Source: Lachnospiraceae bacterium (lineage in GTDB: Bacteria > Bacillota > Clostridia > Lachnospirales > Lachnospiraceae). From it: 64,000 bases of DNA. The notes beneath the pieces are model-generated. The model was not told the origin of the DNA, ran no database searches, and saw only the letters and a list, made by a program, of their open reading frames with translations. The number at the start of each line of letters is the position of its first letter. Position 1 is the stretch's first letter. The translations under genes and the position numbers were made by a program. The stretch covers positions 1-64,000 of the forward strand of contig VSND01000013.1 in assembly GCA_009774145.1 (NCBI GenBank), in the 5' to 3' direction. Positions 1 to 8,348 of the stretch are shown here, one piece after another.

Positions 1-379
1 CACCATGACTGTCCAGATATCCTTTCACATAATCCAGCATCTCCGGATTGTTGGCAAGCGCCGCCAGATATGTTTCCGGATAATCTTCATAATGCTCCAG
101 AATATCCTTATACTCCTTGTGCTTTTTAGCCATCTCCTCCAGTTTTTTCTGCACCTCTTCTTCTGTTCTCTGAACAGGCTTTTCCATCTCGTAATTATGA
201 TGGCCGGGGATCACATTCGTCTTTTTCAGTGCAAAGACTGCCACCAGCAGCAACGCCAGCACCGCGGTCAGTCGACAGATTCGCCTGATTTTTCTGCGGA
301 GCCTTCGCCTTTTTTTCCTGCGTATCTGCTCCCGTCTTCTCCTTCGTTCCCGTTCTGTCATATTCTGCCGACGATCCAT
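1..379 (-). CDS. C39-like peptidase family protein, N-terminal part only (runs off the left edge)
   Basis: About 126 N-terminal residues are visible. After a start with a modest AAGGG ribosome site comes an extremely Arg/Lys-rich stretch (residues 10-33), one membrane segment (about 37-51), then a charged helical region containing the NNPEMLDYVKGYLDSH type of motif that, from memory, often precedes C39-like papain-fold domains in Lachnospiraceae proteins. The catalytic domain would lie beyond the window, so the peptidase assignment is inference from the N-terminal layout. The topology suggests a membrane-anchored or secreted protein with its bulk outside the cell. It is divergent from the LytTR operon, with about 200 bases of promoter space between them. 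Confidence 0.5.
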   Translation of the reverse strand, partial: MDRRQNMTERERRRRREQIRRKKRRRLRRKIRRICRLTAVLALLLVAVFALKKTNVIPGHHNYEMEKPVQRTEEEVQKKLEEMAKKHKEYKDILEHYEDYPETYLAALANNPEMLDYVKGYLDSHG

Positions 380-520
380 TCGTTTTTCATCCCTTCTTAT
401 GTACCTTTATACATCTTTTTCAATATATATAGCATACCATACTTGCAATTTTTTATGTCTGAAGCAAATCATAAAATTTCTTAAAAAAAACTGAAATACA
501 TCGGCAAAACTCTCCCGCCA

Positions 521-549
521 TTTTCATTTTGTGTGTTTTATGCTATAGT
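521..549 (+). promoter_or_regulatory. Putative promoter of the LytTR two-component operon
   Basis: A TTTTCA box at 521-526 and a TATAGT box at 544-549 are separated by 17 bases, 33 bases upstream of the response-regulator start. The -35 box matches the consensus at only four positions, so this is tentative. No clear LytTR-type direct repeat is seen here. Confidence 0.4.
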
Positions 550-582
550 AAATCCAAGAATACTGGAAAGCAAGGTGACATC

Positions 583-1302
583 ATGTTAAGAATTGCCGTC
601 TGTGACGATGACCATGAGGCTGTACAGTCTCATATCCGTATGATGAAAACCTGTCTGGAGCAATGCCGGATCCCGGGAGATATCTCATCTTATACAGACA
701 GTCATAATCTGCTCTGTGACATTATGGAAGACCACTGGTTTTTTGATCTTCTGCTGCTGGATATCGAGATGCCCGGCGTTACCGGAATGGAAATTGCAGA
801 AAAAATCCGGCCGTATCTTCCGGAGGTACGGATCATTTTCATCACATCCCATATAGAATATGCCATTGATGCGTTTGAACTCTCAATTTTCCGCTATGTT
901 CCAAAAGACGATGCCGGCGGACGGCTTTCAGCTGCCATACAGGATGCCATCCGGCTCCTTGTTCTGGAGGACGGAAGAAGCTACACCATCCGTACCAGCA
1001 GCAGAATGGAAAAAATTCCCTATAAAACCATCTGTTACCTGGAACGGGACGGCAAAAATACGGCTATTATTACAGACAAGGGTACCTCCAGAGTCCGCAA
1101 AAGCCTTCAGCAGGTATACACAGAGCTGGATTCAGAAGAATTTATCTACATTGACCGGGGCTGCATTGTCAACATGATCCAGATCATGCAGATTCATGAC
1201 GGCATGGCAGTTTTAAAAAGCGGCGTTTCTCTTCCGGTCAGCCGGTCTCATCTGCAGACCGTAAAAGAGCAGATCAATCAATACTGGGGAGATCATATAT
1301 GA
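583..1302 (+). CDS. LytTR-family response regulator (AgrA/VirR type)
   Basis: The protein has 239 residues. An N-terminal receiver domain carries the acidic pocket (CDDD at residues 7-10) and the phospho-acceptor Asp60 in LLLLDIEMPG. A C-terminal LytTR DNA-binding domain spans about 138-235. The start was chosen at 583 because AAGGTG lies just upstream; an in-frame extension back to 529 has no such site. The stop overlaps the next start as ATGA, so it is translationally coupled to the kinase. The pair should act as a peptide-sensing or envelope-sensing system. The likely targets are the adjacent transporter genes, by family analogy and position. Confidence 0.9.
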   Translation: MLRIAVCDDDHEAVQSHIRMMKTCLEQCRIPGDISSYTDSHNLLCDIMEDHWFFDLLLLDIEMPGVTGMEIAEKIRPYLPEVRIIFITSHIEYAIDAFELSIFRYVPKDDAGGRLSAAIQDAIRLLVLEDGRSYTIRTSSRMEKIPYKTICYLERDGKNTAIITDKGTSRVRKSLQQVYTELDSEEFIYIDRGCIVNMIQIMQIHDGMAVLKSGVSLPVSRSHLQTVKEQINQYWGDHI

Positions 1303-2600
1303 TGGTGTCTGTTTTCTTATGCTCAAACATTCTCACCTGCGGAATCCATCAACTTGCAGGGATGTTTCTGATCTGCCGGCTTTTGTCAGTCAGAGAGCCG
1401 GACCGGGCATGTGCGGCTGCGGCTTTTTCCGGAGCGCTTCTGCTCTCTCCTGCTGTCTTCTTTCTGAAGTTTCCGGAATTCTATCAGATGGCAGCTGAAA
1501 TTCTCTGGCTCACTTTCTGGATCCGGCGGCTGCGCCATACAGATGTGAGGATGAGTCTGTTTATCAGTATCTACTATACCATCGGCGTATTTTTCTGGCA
1601 GTTCCTTTTTCTGGCAGGCATCGGTATTCTGTTTTGTCTGCCGTCCCTGCCGGATTCTGCAGGAGGATCTGGACAGATTGCCCTGTGGGCGCTTCATCTT
1701 GTCATCCTGTTCCTTATGATCTACAGCCGCACACAGGAAGAACCTGCCAGACCGAATGCATTCCGGATGGTTTCCAGAATCTCCACAGCAGGGCTTCTTG
1801 CAGTTGTTACCCTTTCCGTGCAGACAGTTGTTCCGATTCCCGCAGATACCCTTTTCATGTGGACAATTCTTGCCGTCGTACTCATGATGTCTGTTCTGGT
1901 GTTCTACATGAACCGGCAATATGAAATGGAACGGGAACTTGCAAAGCTGAAATCCGAACAGGCAGAGCTTCTGGAACAAAATTACACCGCATTAAACCGC
2001 ACCTATGAAGTAAATGCGAAGCTGTTCCATGATTTTCACAACCATGCCGGGGTCCTAAGACAGCTCCTCCTGCATGAGCGATATCCGGAAGCCATACAGT
2101 ATCTGGACCATCTGAAGGCTCCCGTTCGCGATCTCTCGGAAACCGTCTGGACCGGGGATGAAACAGCCGACTATCTGATCAATGAAAAAGCAAAAAAAGC
2201 ATCTGACAGGGGAATCCAGGTACAGATCCATGCAGAATATCCGCGAAACACCAGTATCCGAAGTGTGGATCTGTGTGCAATTCTTGGAAATCTTCTGGAC
2301 AATGCGCTGGAAGCCGCAGGTCAGGTATCAGAAACCGACCAGCGGTTTATCCGCCTTACCATTCGTCGAATCCATCAGATGCTGGTCATTAAGGTGGAAA
2401 ACAGCTTCTCTACGATTCCCATACAGGAAGATGGAGTATTCCAAACAACAAAGCGGGAACCGGGGCTTCATGGATGGGGACTGAAAAGTGCTCAGACAGC
2501 GGCTGAAAAATACGATGGCATGGTCAGGACTTCCTGCGAAGGGACTGTTTTCCGGGCAGTCGCAACGCTCTCCTGGCATGGAGTATCTACAGAAATATAA
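1299..2600 (+). CDS. Sensor histidine kinase with GHKL ATPase domain (AgrC-like)
   Basis: The protein has 433 residues. Roughly six hydrophobic segments occupy residues 1-205, followed by a short coiled-coil linker (207-235). The phospho-acceptor region is KLFHDFHNHAG (His244 or a neighbouring His), and a GHKL ATP-binding domain has the N-box LGNLLDNALEAA at 329-340 and a G-box near GLHGWGLKS. This is the usual AgrC architecture: polytopic sensor and HPK10-type kinase. No AgrB-like peptide protease or recognisable AgrD precursor lies beside it, so the ligand is unknown. Confidence 0.9.
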   Translation: MMVSVFLCSNILTCGIHQLAGMFLICRLLSVREPDRACAAAAFSGALLLSPAVFFLKFPEFYQMAAEILWLTFWIRRLRHTDVRMSLFISIYYTIGVFFWQFLFLAGIGILFCLPSLPDSAGGSGQIALWALHLVILFLMIYSRTQEEPARPNAFRMVSRISTAGLLAVVTLSVQTVVPIPADTLFMWTILAVVLMMSVLVFYMNRQYEMERELAKLKSEQAELLEQNYTALNRTYEVNAKLFHDFHNHAGVLRQLLLHERYPEAIQYLDHLKAPVRDLSETVWTGDETADYLINEKAKKASDRGIQVQIHAEYPRNTSIRSVDLCAILGNLLDNALEAAGQVSETDQRFIRLTIRRIHQMLVIKVENSFSTIPIQEDGVFQTTKREPGLHGWGLKSAQTAAEKYDGMVRTSCEGTVFRAVATLSWHGVSTEI

Positions 2601-2623
2601 GCTTTCGCGGTCAAAAACCTGCC

Positions 2624-2666
2624 GTTTACGGACATTTACGCATAGACCTCTTTTTTGCGCTATGAT
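2624..2666 (+). promoter_or_regulatory. Candidate regulatory site with direct repeat TTTACG and a TATGAT box
   Basis: Two copies of TTTACG start exactly 10 bases apart (2625-2630 and 2635-2640), followed by a TATGAT box at 2661-2666, in the gap between the kinase gene and the 46-residue ORF. LytTR regulators bind direct repeats spaced about one helical turn apart, so this could be the operator of the adjacent regulator. The sequence does not match a specific published consensus that I can verify. Confidence 0.35.
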
Positions 2667-2729
2667 ACAGACATGAAAAACATCTGTGGAAGAAAGAAAT
2701 TCCACAAAGAGAAATGGGAGGTATTTTTT

Positions 2730-2870
2730 ATGCGTCATATGATCATTCGTGGAGCTGCTGCTCTTCTCTGGATTGGAATCGGAATTGCTACGGTTAATCC
2801 GCTGTTTTTGCTTGTTGGAGGTCTCTTTTTCTGCTCAGCCTGTGATATATGGAGGAAAGACAGGAGATGA
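2730..2870 (+). CDS. Small hydrophobic membrane protein, 46 residues, function unknown
   Basis: A strong GGGAGG site lies 9 bases upstream of the ATG at 2730. The product is mostly one or two membrane helices (about residues 6-36), with a Cys in GGLFFCSACD and a basic tail WRKDRR. Its stop overlaps the ABC ATPase start (ATGA), so it is the first gene of the transporter unit. It could be a transporter accessory peptide, an immunity-like peptide or a signal precursor. I do not recognise the family. Confidence 0.65.
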   Translation: MRHMIIRGAAALLWIGIGIATVNPLFLLVGGLFFCSACDIWRKDRR

Positions 2871-3574
2871 ACGGGACGCTTTTAAGTATCCGGAATCTGC
2901 AGGCATGGTACACGCCTGAACGCCCTGTGCTGTCCGGTCTGTCCCTGGACCTGCAGAAACACGAAATTGTCGGACTGATCGGATTGAACGGAGCCGGAAA
3001 GACGACCTTTTTAAACATTCTGTCAGGTCTTCATTCCTCTTTTCAGGCAGACACCGTCCAGCTGCATGGCAGAGGCATCAAATTCCGCGACCGTAGATTC
3101 AAGCAGAACCGCTATACTGTATTTTCGGAAGATCATTCTTTTCAGTACTTTACATTCCGGGAATATCTGAACTATGTTTTCAAAGCTTACCAAAAGAAGA
3201 TACCAGATGTCTCTGCATTGATCCAGGGGTTCCATTTTGAAGCTTTCACAGATATCCTGATGAAAGACCTGTCAACCGGAAATCGGAAGAAAGTATTTCT
3301 GATTACAGCGTTTGCGCTTGGACCGGAACTGCTCCTGCTGGATGAGCCGGTCAACGGACTGGATTTTGAAAGTACAGAATATCTGTACCGGCTGATCGCG
3401 GAATATAAAACCTGCGGAACCGTTCTGTTTTCTTCACATATTCTGGAAAGCATCACTTTGACTTCCGACCGGATTCTTGTTCTGGAAAACGGGCAGATGC
3501 AGAAAAGTCTGGTGCCTGGAGAAACAGACGCCGGAAAAATTCGGGAGGTATTGTATGCAGTGTCTGATGTATAA
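2867..3574 (+). CDS. ABC transporter ATP-binding protein
   Basis: The protein has 235 residues with Walker A GLNGAGKTT (about 45-53), a degenerate signature LSTGNRKKV instead of LSGGQ, Walker B LLLLDEPVNGLD, and an H-loop in SSHILES. The start at 2867 was preferred because GGAGG at 2851-2855 is correctly spaced; it also overlaps the upstream stop. It pairs with the membrane protein at 3555. The likely role is export or self-protection under control of the upstream LytTR system, inferred from position. Confidence 0.88.
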   Translation: MNGTLLSIRNLQAWYTPERPVLSGLSLDLQKHEIVGLIGLNGAGKTTFLNILSGLHSSFQADTVQLHGRGIKFRDRRFKQNRYTVFSEDHSFQYFTFREYLNYVFKAYQKKIPDVSALIQGFHFEAFTDILMKDLSTGNRKKVFLITAFALGPELLLLDEPVNGLDFESTEYLYRLIAEYKTCGTVLFSSHILESITLTSDRILVLENGQMQKSLVPGETDAGKIREVLYAVSDV

Positions 3575-4691
3575 AGCTTTTTTAAGAAAGTTTCTTGGGA
3601 TTCATTTTGAAAGAGCCGGGAAAAGTCTGATGATCTGTCTGATTTTATATTTCAGCCTGCGGGCTTCTGATATGGAAATACAGATTGCACCTTTTATTCT
3701 GTATCTGATTGCCAGCGTCCATACAGCCGGTGTCATGTGGCGGGCGCTGTCTTCCCGGGATCATGCGGCTTATCTGAAAAATATGCGTATGCTGCCTTTG
3801 GAAAACCGGGATTTTGTTTTCACCTGGGTCTCCTCACTGGGACTCTATACCTTTACCATGCAGACAGGACCTCTTCTGTCTGTCATATGGGCAGTCTCGT
3901 CTTCTGACGGAATGGAAATACTGAGAAGCATCTTCTGTGCTGTCAATGCCATTATTGTCACAGCCCTTGTTTATTCCAGAAAGACACGTTCACTGGCTGT
4001 TCTGCTTTGGGCAGGCATAAGCTTTACCTGTCCTTTGTTCCTGCATCATTCTGCGCTCTTCCTTCCGGTGATCGCTGTAAATCTTCCGGTGATTCTCCTG
4101 TGCCTGGTCCATACAGATGCGGATGCATTTTTTCCACAATACCGGAAGAACAGCCGGACCTGGAAAACGCAGCAGCACTGCCCTGTCATACCGTATCTGC
4201 TCCGTTATCTGGTATCCCATCCCCATTATCTGTTCAATACATTTCTGATGTGGGGGATTGCCGGTATACTGCCGCTGTTTTTCCGCCAGATGGAAGGCCT
4301 GCATTTCTTTCCTGTTGGATTTGCGATTCTGTCTCTGAATACGCCGATGGGAATCCTTCTCTCCTGCGACCCGGAACTGGAACAGGCAGTACGTATTCTG
4401 CCTGAACAGGGAAGACGGTTCTGTCTGCCATACGCTATCTTTGTCTCTTTGTGCAATCTGACTGCAGATACCGTTTTTCTCTGCAGCTGGCGGCTCCTGA
4501 ATGGCCCGGTTCCGCTGTGGGCACCGGGAACTGCTGTACTCTTTTCTGTTTTCAGTGCTGCCGGAACTGTATGGCTGGAATGGTTTTATCCGATCCGAAA
4601 CTGGAAGATGGAAAGTGATCTGTGGCATCATCCAAGAAAATATGCGGTTCCGGTGGTACTGTTGCTGGCAGCGGGAATTCTTTCCATCTGA
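3555..4691 (+). CDS. ABC transporter membrane protein, about 378 residues
   Basis: The protein is highly hydrophobic, with some ten predicted membrane segments and no recognisable soluble domain. GGGAGG precedes the ATG at 3555, giving a 20-base overlap with the ATPase gene, which implies translational coupling. An alternative start is the ATG at 3567. It is presumably the permease partner of the preceding ATPase. I do not recognise a named family. The unit ends at the hairpin at 4712-4750. Confidence 0.75.
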   Translation: MQCLMYKAFLRKFLGIHFERAGKSLMICLILYFSLRASDMEIQIAPFILYLIASVHTAGVMWRALSSRDHAAYLKNMRMLPLENRDFVFTWVSSLGLYTFTMQTGPLLSVIWAVSSSDGMEILRSIFCAVNAIIVTALVYSRKTRSLAVLLWAGISFTCPLFLHHSALFLPVIAVNLPVILLCLVHTDADAFFPQYRKNSRTWKTQQHCPVIPYLLRYLVSHPHYLFNTFLMWGIAGILPLFFRQMEGLHFFPVGFAILSLNTPMGILLSCDPELEQAVRILPEQGRRFCLPYAIFVSLCNLTADTVFLCSWRLLNGPVPLWAPGTAVLFSVFSAAGTVWLEWFYPIRNWKMESDLWHHPRKYAVPVVLLLAAGILSI

Positions 4692-4711
4692 ACCGGAAGA
4701 TATACAAAAAA

Positions 4712-4750
4712 CACTCTCCTGCAGATTCGATACAGGAGAGTGCCGTTTTT
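4712..4750. terminator. Bidirectional intrinsic terminator between the ABC permease and folD
   Basis: A ten-base-pair stem, CACTCTCCTG with CAGGAGAGTG, encloses an 11-base loop. It is followed by a T-run on the plus strand (4746-4750) and, read on the minus strand, by another T-run (complement of 4706-4711). It serves both converging operons. Confidence 0.85.
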
Positions 4751-4757
4751 AAAACGA

Positions 4758-5609
4758 TTATGCAAACTTTCTCATAGCTGCTTCTACGACATGTCCCACA
4801 AGGACAGAAGTAGTCACGCTTCCGACGCCGCCCGGAACCGGAGTAATCGCATCGACAATCGGCTCAACTGCTGCGTAATCCACGTCGCCGCAGAGCTTGC
4901 CTTCTGCATTCACATTGATGCCTACATCGATGACGATCTGGCCCGGAGCCACGTATTCTGCCCCGACTACACCTGCACGTCCCGCTGCTACGATCAGAAT
5001 CTCTGCTTCTCTTGCTACAGACGGCATATCAATGGTTCTGGTATGGCAGGTAGTAACCGTTGCATTCTTCTTGATCAGCATCTGAGCTGCCGGTTTTCCA
5101 ACAACGAGCGAACGGCCGATGACAACCGCTTTCTTACCGGTGCAGTCAATTCCGTAATGATCCAGAATCTCCATACAAGCCTGCGGCGTACAGGGTGGGA
5201 AACCAACCTTCTTGCCCGTGAACACGCCTCCAAGGGAAGCGTCTGTCTGGCAGTCTACGTCCTTCTCTGCAGCCAGAGCATTTTCAACCAGTGTCTGGTC
5301 AATATGCTTCGGAAGCGGACGGAACATCAGGACGCCATGGATATTGTCGTCTTTATTCACTTCATCAATCACCTTCAGAAGCTCCTCCTGACTTACGTCA
5401 GCCGGAAGCAGATATTTCTTATATTCTACACCGAGAGTCTCACAACGCTTGGTTGCACCTCTCTCATAAGAAAGGTCATCTGGTCTCTCACCCACACGAA
5501 TGATGCCAAGAGTCGGTTTTACACCTTTTGCATTCAGGGTCGCCACATCTGCTTTAATTCTCTCATTCAGTGCAGCAGTTACTTCTTTTCCTAATAACTG
5601 TTTTGCCAT
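4758..5609 (-). CDS. folD: Methylene-THF dehydrogenase / methenyl-THF cyclohydrolase
   Basis: The protein has 283 residues and catalyses the two middle steps of the methyl branch: methenyl-THF formation and NAD(P)H-dependent reduction to methylene-THF. Landmarks are the Rossmann motif VVIGRSLVVGKPAAQ, a PPCTPQACMEIL segment, and the C-terminal PGGVGSVTTSVLVGH. The usual YVxxK active-site motif appears as SYERGATKR, so the candidate Lys is six rather than four residues after the Tyr. The start at MAKQLLGKE has AGGAGAG upstream; a longer reading to 5654 has no such site. It is the last gene of the fhs-fchA-folD operon. Confidence 0.93.
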   Translation of the reverse strand: MAKQLLGKEVTAALNERIKADVATLNAKGVKPTLGIIRVGERPDDLSYERGATKRCETLGVEYKKYLLPADVSQEELLKVIDEVNKDDNIHGVLMFRPLPKHIDQTLVENALAAEKDVDCQTDASLGGVFTGKKVGFPPCTPQACMEILDHYGIDCTGKKAVVIGRSLVVGKPAAQMLIKKNATVTTCHTRTIDMPSVAREAEILIVAAGRAGVVGAEYVAPGQIVIDVGINVNAEGKLCGDVDYAAVEPIVDAITPVPGGVGSVTTSVLVGHVVEAAMRKFA

Positions 5610-5725
5610 GTTTGCTCTCCTATTTCTGTTCGTTCTATTACATTTCCTGCGCATGCCGTTTCTCGGCCTGCCAGCTGATCTTCCTGCAGGTCCCGTGGAA
5701 AGGCGCAGACCGGCAGGAGCATATA

Positions 5726-6355
5726 TTATCTTAATCTTGCGTTTACAGCCGCGAAGATCTCATCCGCTTTTTTGCTGTAATCTGCAATCATCTTGTCTGC
5801 TTTTTCGTTCAGGGATGCTGCATACTCTTTATCCGCCATGGATTTGGTGTTGATGAATACGTTCAGGGAGGCTCCCAGAAGAGCTGCCTTACAGAACACA
5901 ACGCCTACACCTGCATCCGAGATGGCAAGGGCAGAACCTTTTGCTGCAAATTCTTCGATGACGTCGATGGCCTCACAGCATTTCTCCATGATCTCCATGG
6001 GAACCGCACATGCATCCTTCAGGACAATTGCCATGACGCGTGCTTTCTCCGCTTTCTCCTCTTCCGTCTCTCTTGGCATGCCATATGCTTTTGCCAGCGG
6101 CTCAAATGCCTCTGCATCTGCTTCTACCAGACGGAGAAAATCTGCCTGAAGCGCTGTTGCCTTCTCTTTTAATGCAAGGATGTCCGCTTCTACATCCGCA
6201 TATTTCTTCTTGCCCACCGTCAGGCTTCCAACCATGTTGCCAAGTGCCATGCCGATGGCTCCTACCAGTGCGGACGCGCCGCCGCCGCCCGGTACCGGAG
6301 CTTTTGATGCAAGCACTTCTACAAATTCTTCACAGGTTCCTTTTGTGAATCCCAT
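5726..6355 (-). CDS. fchA: Methenyl-THF cyclohydrolase, cyclodeaminase family
   Basis: The protein has 209 residues of the formiminotransferase-cyclodeaminase helical family, with the glycine-rich opening PGGGGASALVGAIGMALG and the following GSLTVGKKKY. In clostridial acetogens this protein, FchA, performs the cyclohydrolase step. That makes it partly redundant with FolD here. The start at MGFTKGTCEEF is preceded by GGAGGG. It lies between fhs and folD with short spacers, so co-transcription is likely. Confidence 0.9.
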   Translation of the reverse strand: MGFTKGTCEEFVEVLASKAPVPGGGGASALVGAIGMALGNMVGSLTVGKKKYADVEADILALKEKATALQADFLRLVEADAEAFEPLAKAYGMPRETEEEKAEKARVMAIVLKDACAVPMEIMEKCCEAIDVIEEFAAKGSALAISDAGVGVVFCKAALLGASLNVFINTKSMADKEYAASLNEKADKMIADYSKKADEIFAAVNARLR

Positions 6356-6434
6356 ATATTCCCTCCATATACATGACAGTGAGCAGGGAACATACATTCC
6401 CTGCTTGCTGTCTGACTCTTTTCTCGAAATTCAA

Positions 6435-8123
6435 TTAGAACAGTCCAGTGATCTTACCGGTCTCATCCACGTCGATTCTCTCAGCAGCCGGAACCTTCGG
6501 AAGACCAGGCATGGTCATGATCTCGCCGGTCAGAGCTACGATGAAGCCTGCACCTGCAGAGATCTTCAGGTTGCGTACCGTTACTTCGAAATCCTTCGGA
6601 GCGCCGAGTTTCGTCTGATCATCGGTCAGGCTGTACTGAGTCTTAGCCACACAGATCGGGCAGTTTGCAAATCCAAGCGCTTCAAGCTCTTTTGCCTGCT
6701 TCTGCGCATTTGCAGTGAGAACAACTTTGCTTCCGCCGTAGATCTTCTGTACGATTGCGTTCAGCTTATCTTCAATGGAGGTGCCTTCCAGCTCATAGGA
6801 GAAGGTGAAATCATTCGGCTGCTCAACCAGACGGAGAACCTCTTCTGCCAGTTTCACGCCGCCTTCGCCGCCTTTTGCCCATACCTCGGACAGTGCAACG
6901 TTCACACCGAGCTCTTTACATTTTGCCTCTACCAGGTCAAGCTCTGCTTTGGTATCGGTCGGGAATGCATTGATGGCAACCACACACGGAAGCTTGTATA
7001 CATTAGTGATATTGCTTACATGCTTCAGCAGGTTCGGAAGGCCCTTCTCAAGAGCATCCAGATTCTCGTTGTTGAGATCTGCCTTTGCAACACCGCCGTT
7101 GTACTTCAGTGCACGTACCGTAGCAACGATTACAACTGCATTCGGCTTCAGACCTGCCATACGGCACTTGATATCCAGGAACTTCTCAGCACCAAGGTCA
7201 GCACCGAAGCCTGCCTCTGTGATGGTGTAATCGGATAATTTCAGGGCCATCTTGGTTGCTGTTACGGAGTTGCAGCCATGAGCGATATTTGCAAACGGTC
7301 CGCCGTGAACGATTGCAGGAACACCTTCCAGAGTCTGAACCAGGTTCGGTTTCAGAGCATCCTTCAGAAGCGCTGCCATAGCGCCTTCTGCGTGCAGGTC
7401 ACCTGCCGTTACCGGCTTCTGCTCTGCCACTTTTCCGTATGTATAACCAATGATGATTCTTGCCAGTCTCTTCTTCAGATCAAGAATATCGCTTGCCAGA
7501 CACAGAACTGCCATGATCTCGGATGCAACCGTGATATCATAGCCGTCTTCTCTCGGCATGCCATTGGTCTTTCCGCCAAGTCCGTCTACCACATTACGAA
7601 GCTGACGGTCATTCATATCCACGCATCTTCTCCAGGTGATCTTTCTCGGATCAATATTCAGAGCGTTGCCCTGGAAGATATGGTTGTCAATCATCGCTGC
7701 CAGCAGGTTGTTCGCCGCGCCGATTGCATGGAAATCACCTGTGAAATGAAGGTTGATGTCTTCCATCGGAACCACCTGTGCGTATCCGCCGCCTGCAGCG
7801 CCGCCTTTCACACCAAAGACCGGTCCAAGGGACGGTTCGCGAAGAGCAACCATAACCTTCTTGCCGAGCTTCTGCATACCATCTGCCAGACCTACGGTCG
7901 TAGTGGTCTTGCCCTCTCCTGCCGGAGTCGGGTTGATTGCGGTAACGAGAATCAGCTTGCCGTTGGGAGCGTCAGACTCTTTCAGCAGATTGTAGTCGAT
8001 CTTTGCTTTGTACTTGCCGTACTGCTCCAGATACTTGTCATCGATCCCTGCTTTTGCTGCGATCTCAGTGATCGGTCTCATCTCACATTCCTGTGCGATC
8101 TCGATGTCGGTTTTGAATCCCAT
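6435..8123 (-). CDS. fhs: Formate-tetrahydrofolate ligase
   Basis: The protein has 562 residues and makes formyl-THF from formate, THF and ATP, the entry of formate into the methyl branch. The nucleotide-binding loop is TPAGEGKTTTT (about residue 68-78), and the family signatures GPVFGVKGGAAGGGYAQV and NLHFTGDFHA are intact. AAAGGAG lies upstream of the start MGFKTDIEIAQ; the 27-residue in-frame extension beyond it lacks a ribosome site. It is the first gene of its operon, behind a leader of over 100 bases. Confidence 0.96.
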   Translation of the reverse strand: MGFKTDIEIAQECEMRPITEIAAKAGIDDKYLEQYGKYKAKIDYNLLKESDAPNGKLILVTAINPTPAGEGKTTTTVGLADGMQKLGKKVMVALREPSLGPVFGVKGGAAGGGYAQVVPMEDINLHFTGDFHAIGAANNLLAAMIDNHIFQGNALNIDPRKITWRRCVDMNDRQLRNVVDGLGGKTNGMPREDGYDITVASEIMAVLCLASDILDLKKRLARIIIGYTYGKVAEQKPVTAGDLHAEGAMAALLKDALKPNLVQTLEGVPAIVHGGPFANIAHGCNSVTATKMALKLSDYTITEAGFGADLGAEKFLDIKCRMAGLKPNAVVIVATVRALKYNGGVAKADLNNENLDALEKGLPNLLKHVSNITNVYKLPCVVAINAFPTDTKAELDLVEAKCKELGVNVALSEVWAKGGEGGVKLAEEVLRLVEQPNDFTFSYELEGTSIEDKLNAIVQKIYGGSKVVLTANAQKQAKELEALGFANCPICVAKTQYSLTDDQTKLGAPKDFEVTVRNLKISAGAGFIVALTGEIMTMPGLPKVPAAERIDVDETGKITGLF

Positions 8124-8239
8124 AAGAATTACTCCTTTCTTCCCTTCGGGCCTGCCGGCTCCTGTCAGGGCACGCATATTGCGTGATTGTTTAATTTTTA
8201 ACAAAGGATTATCAGTCCTTTGAACATACCAATATTATA
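8124..8239 (-). promoter_or_regulatory. fhs: fhs promoter and structured leader
   Basis: Read on the minus strand, a perfect TATAAT box (8234-8239) lies about 110 bases before fhs, without a good -35 box at 17 bases. The spacer contains the dyad AGGATT-TAGC-AATCCT. Downstream, the leader holds a hairpin AAAGGA-N7-TCCTTT (8203-8221) and the palindrome CACGCA-TAT-TGCGTG (8171-8185). I could not fit a known THF riboswitch. The function of these hairpins is unknown. Confidence 0.45.
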
Positions 8240-8348
8240 CAGGATTGCTAAATCCTTAGCATCCTACACTTTGTACTATGTGCAACTTTGTGCATATGTT
8301 CAAAATATAAATGTCCTGCACCGGCAAAATTGACAAATCACCGCTCTG

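Noticed and set aside
8124..8240. THF riboswitch upstream of fhs
   Set aside because: The hairpins do not reproduce the conserved core I know for that class, so I list it only as a structured leader.
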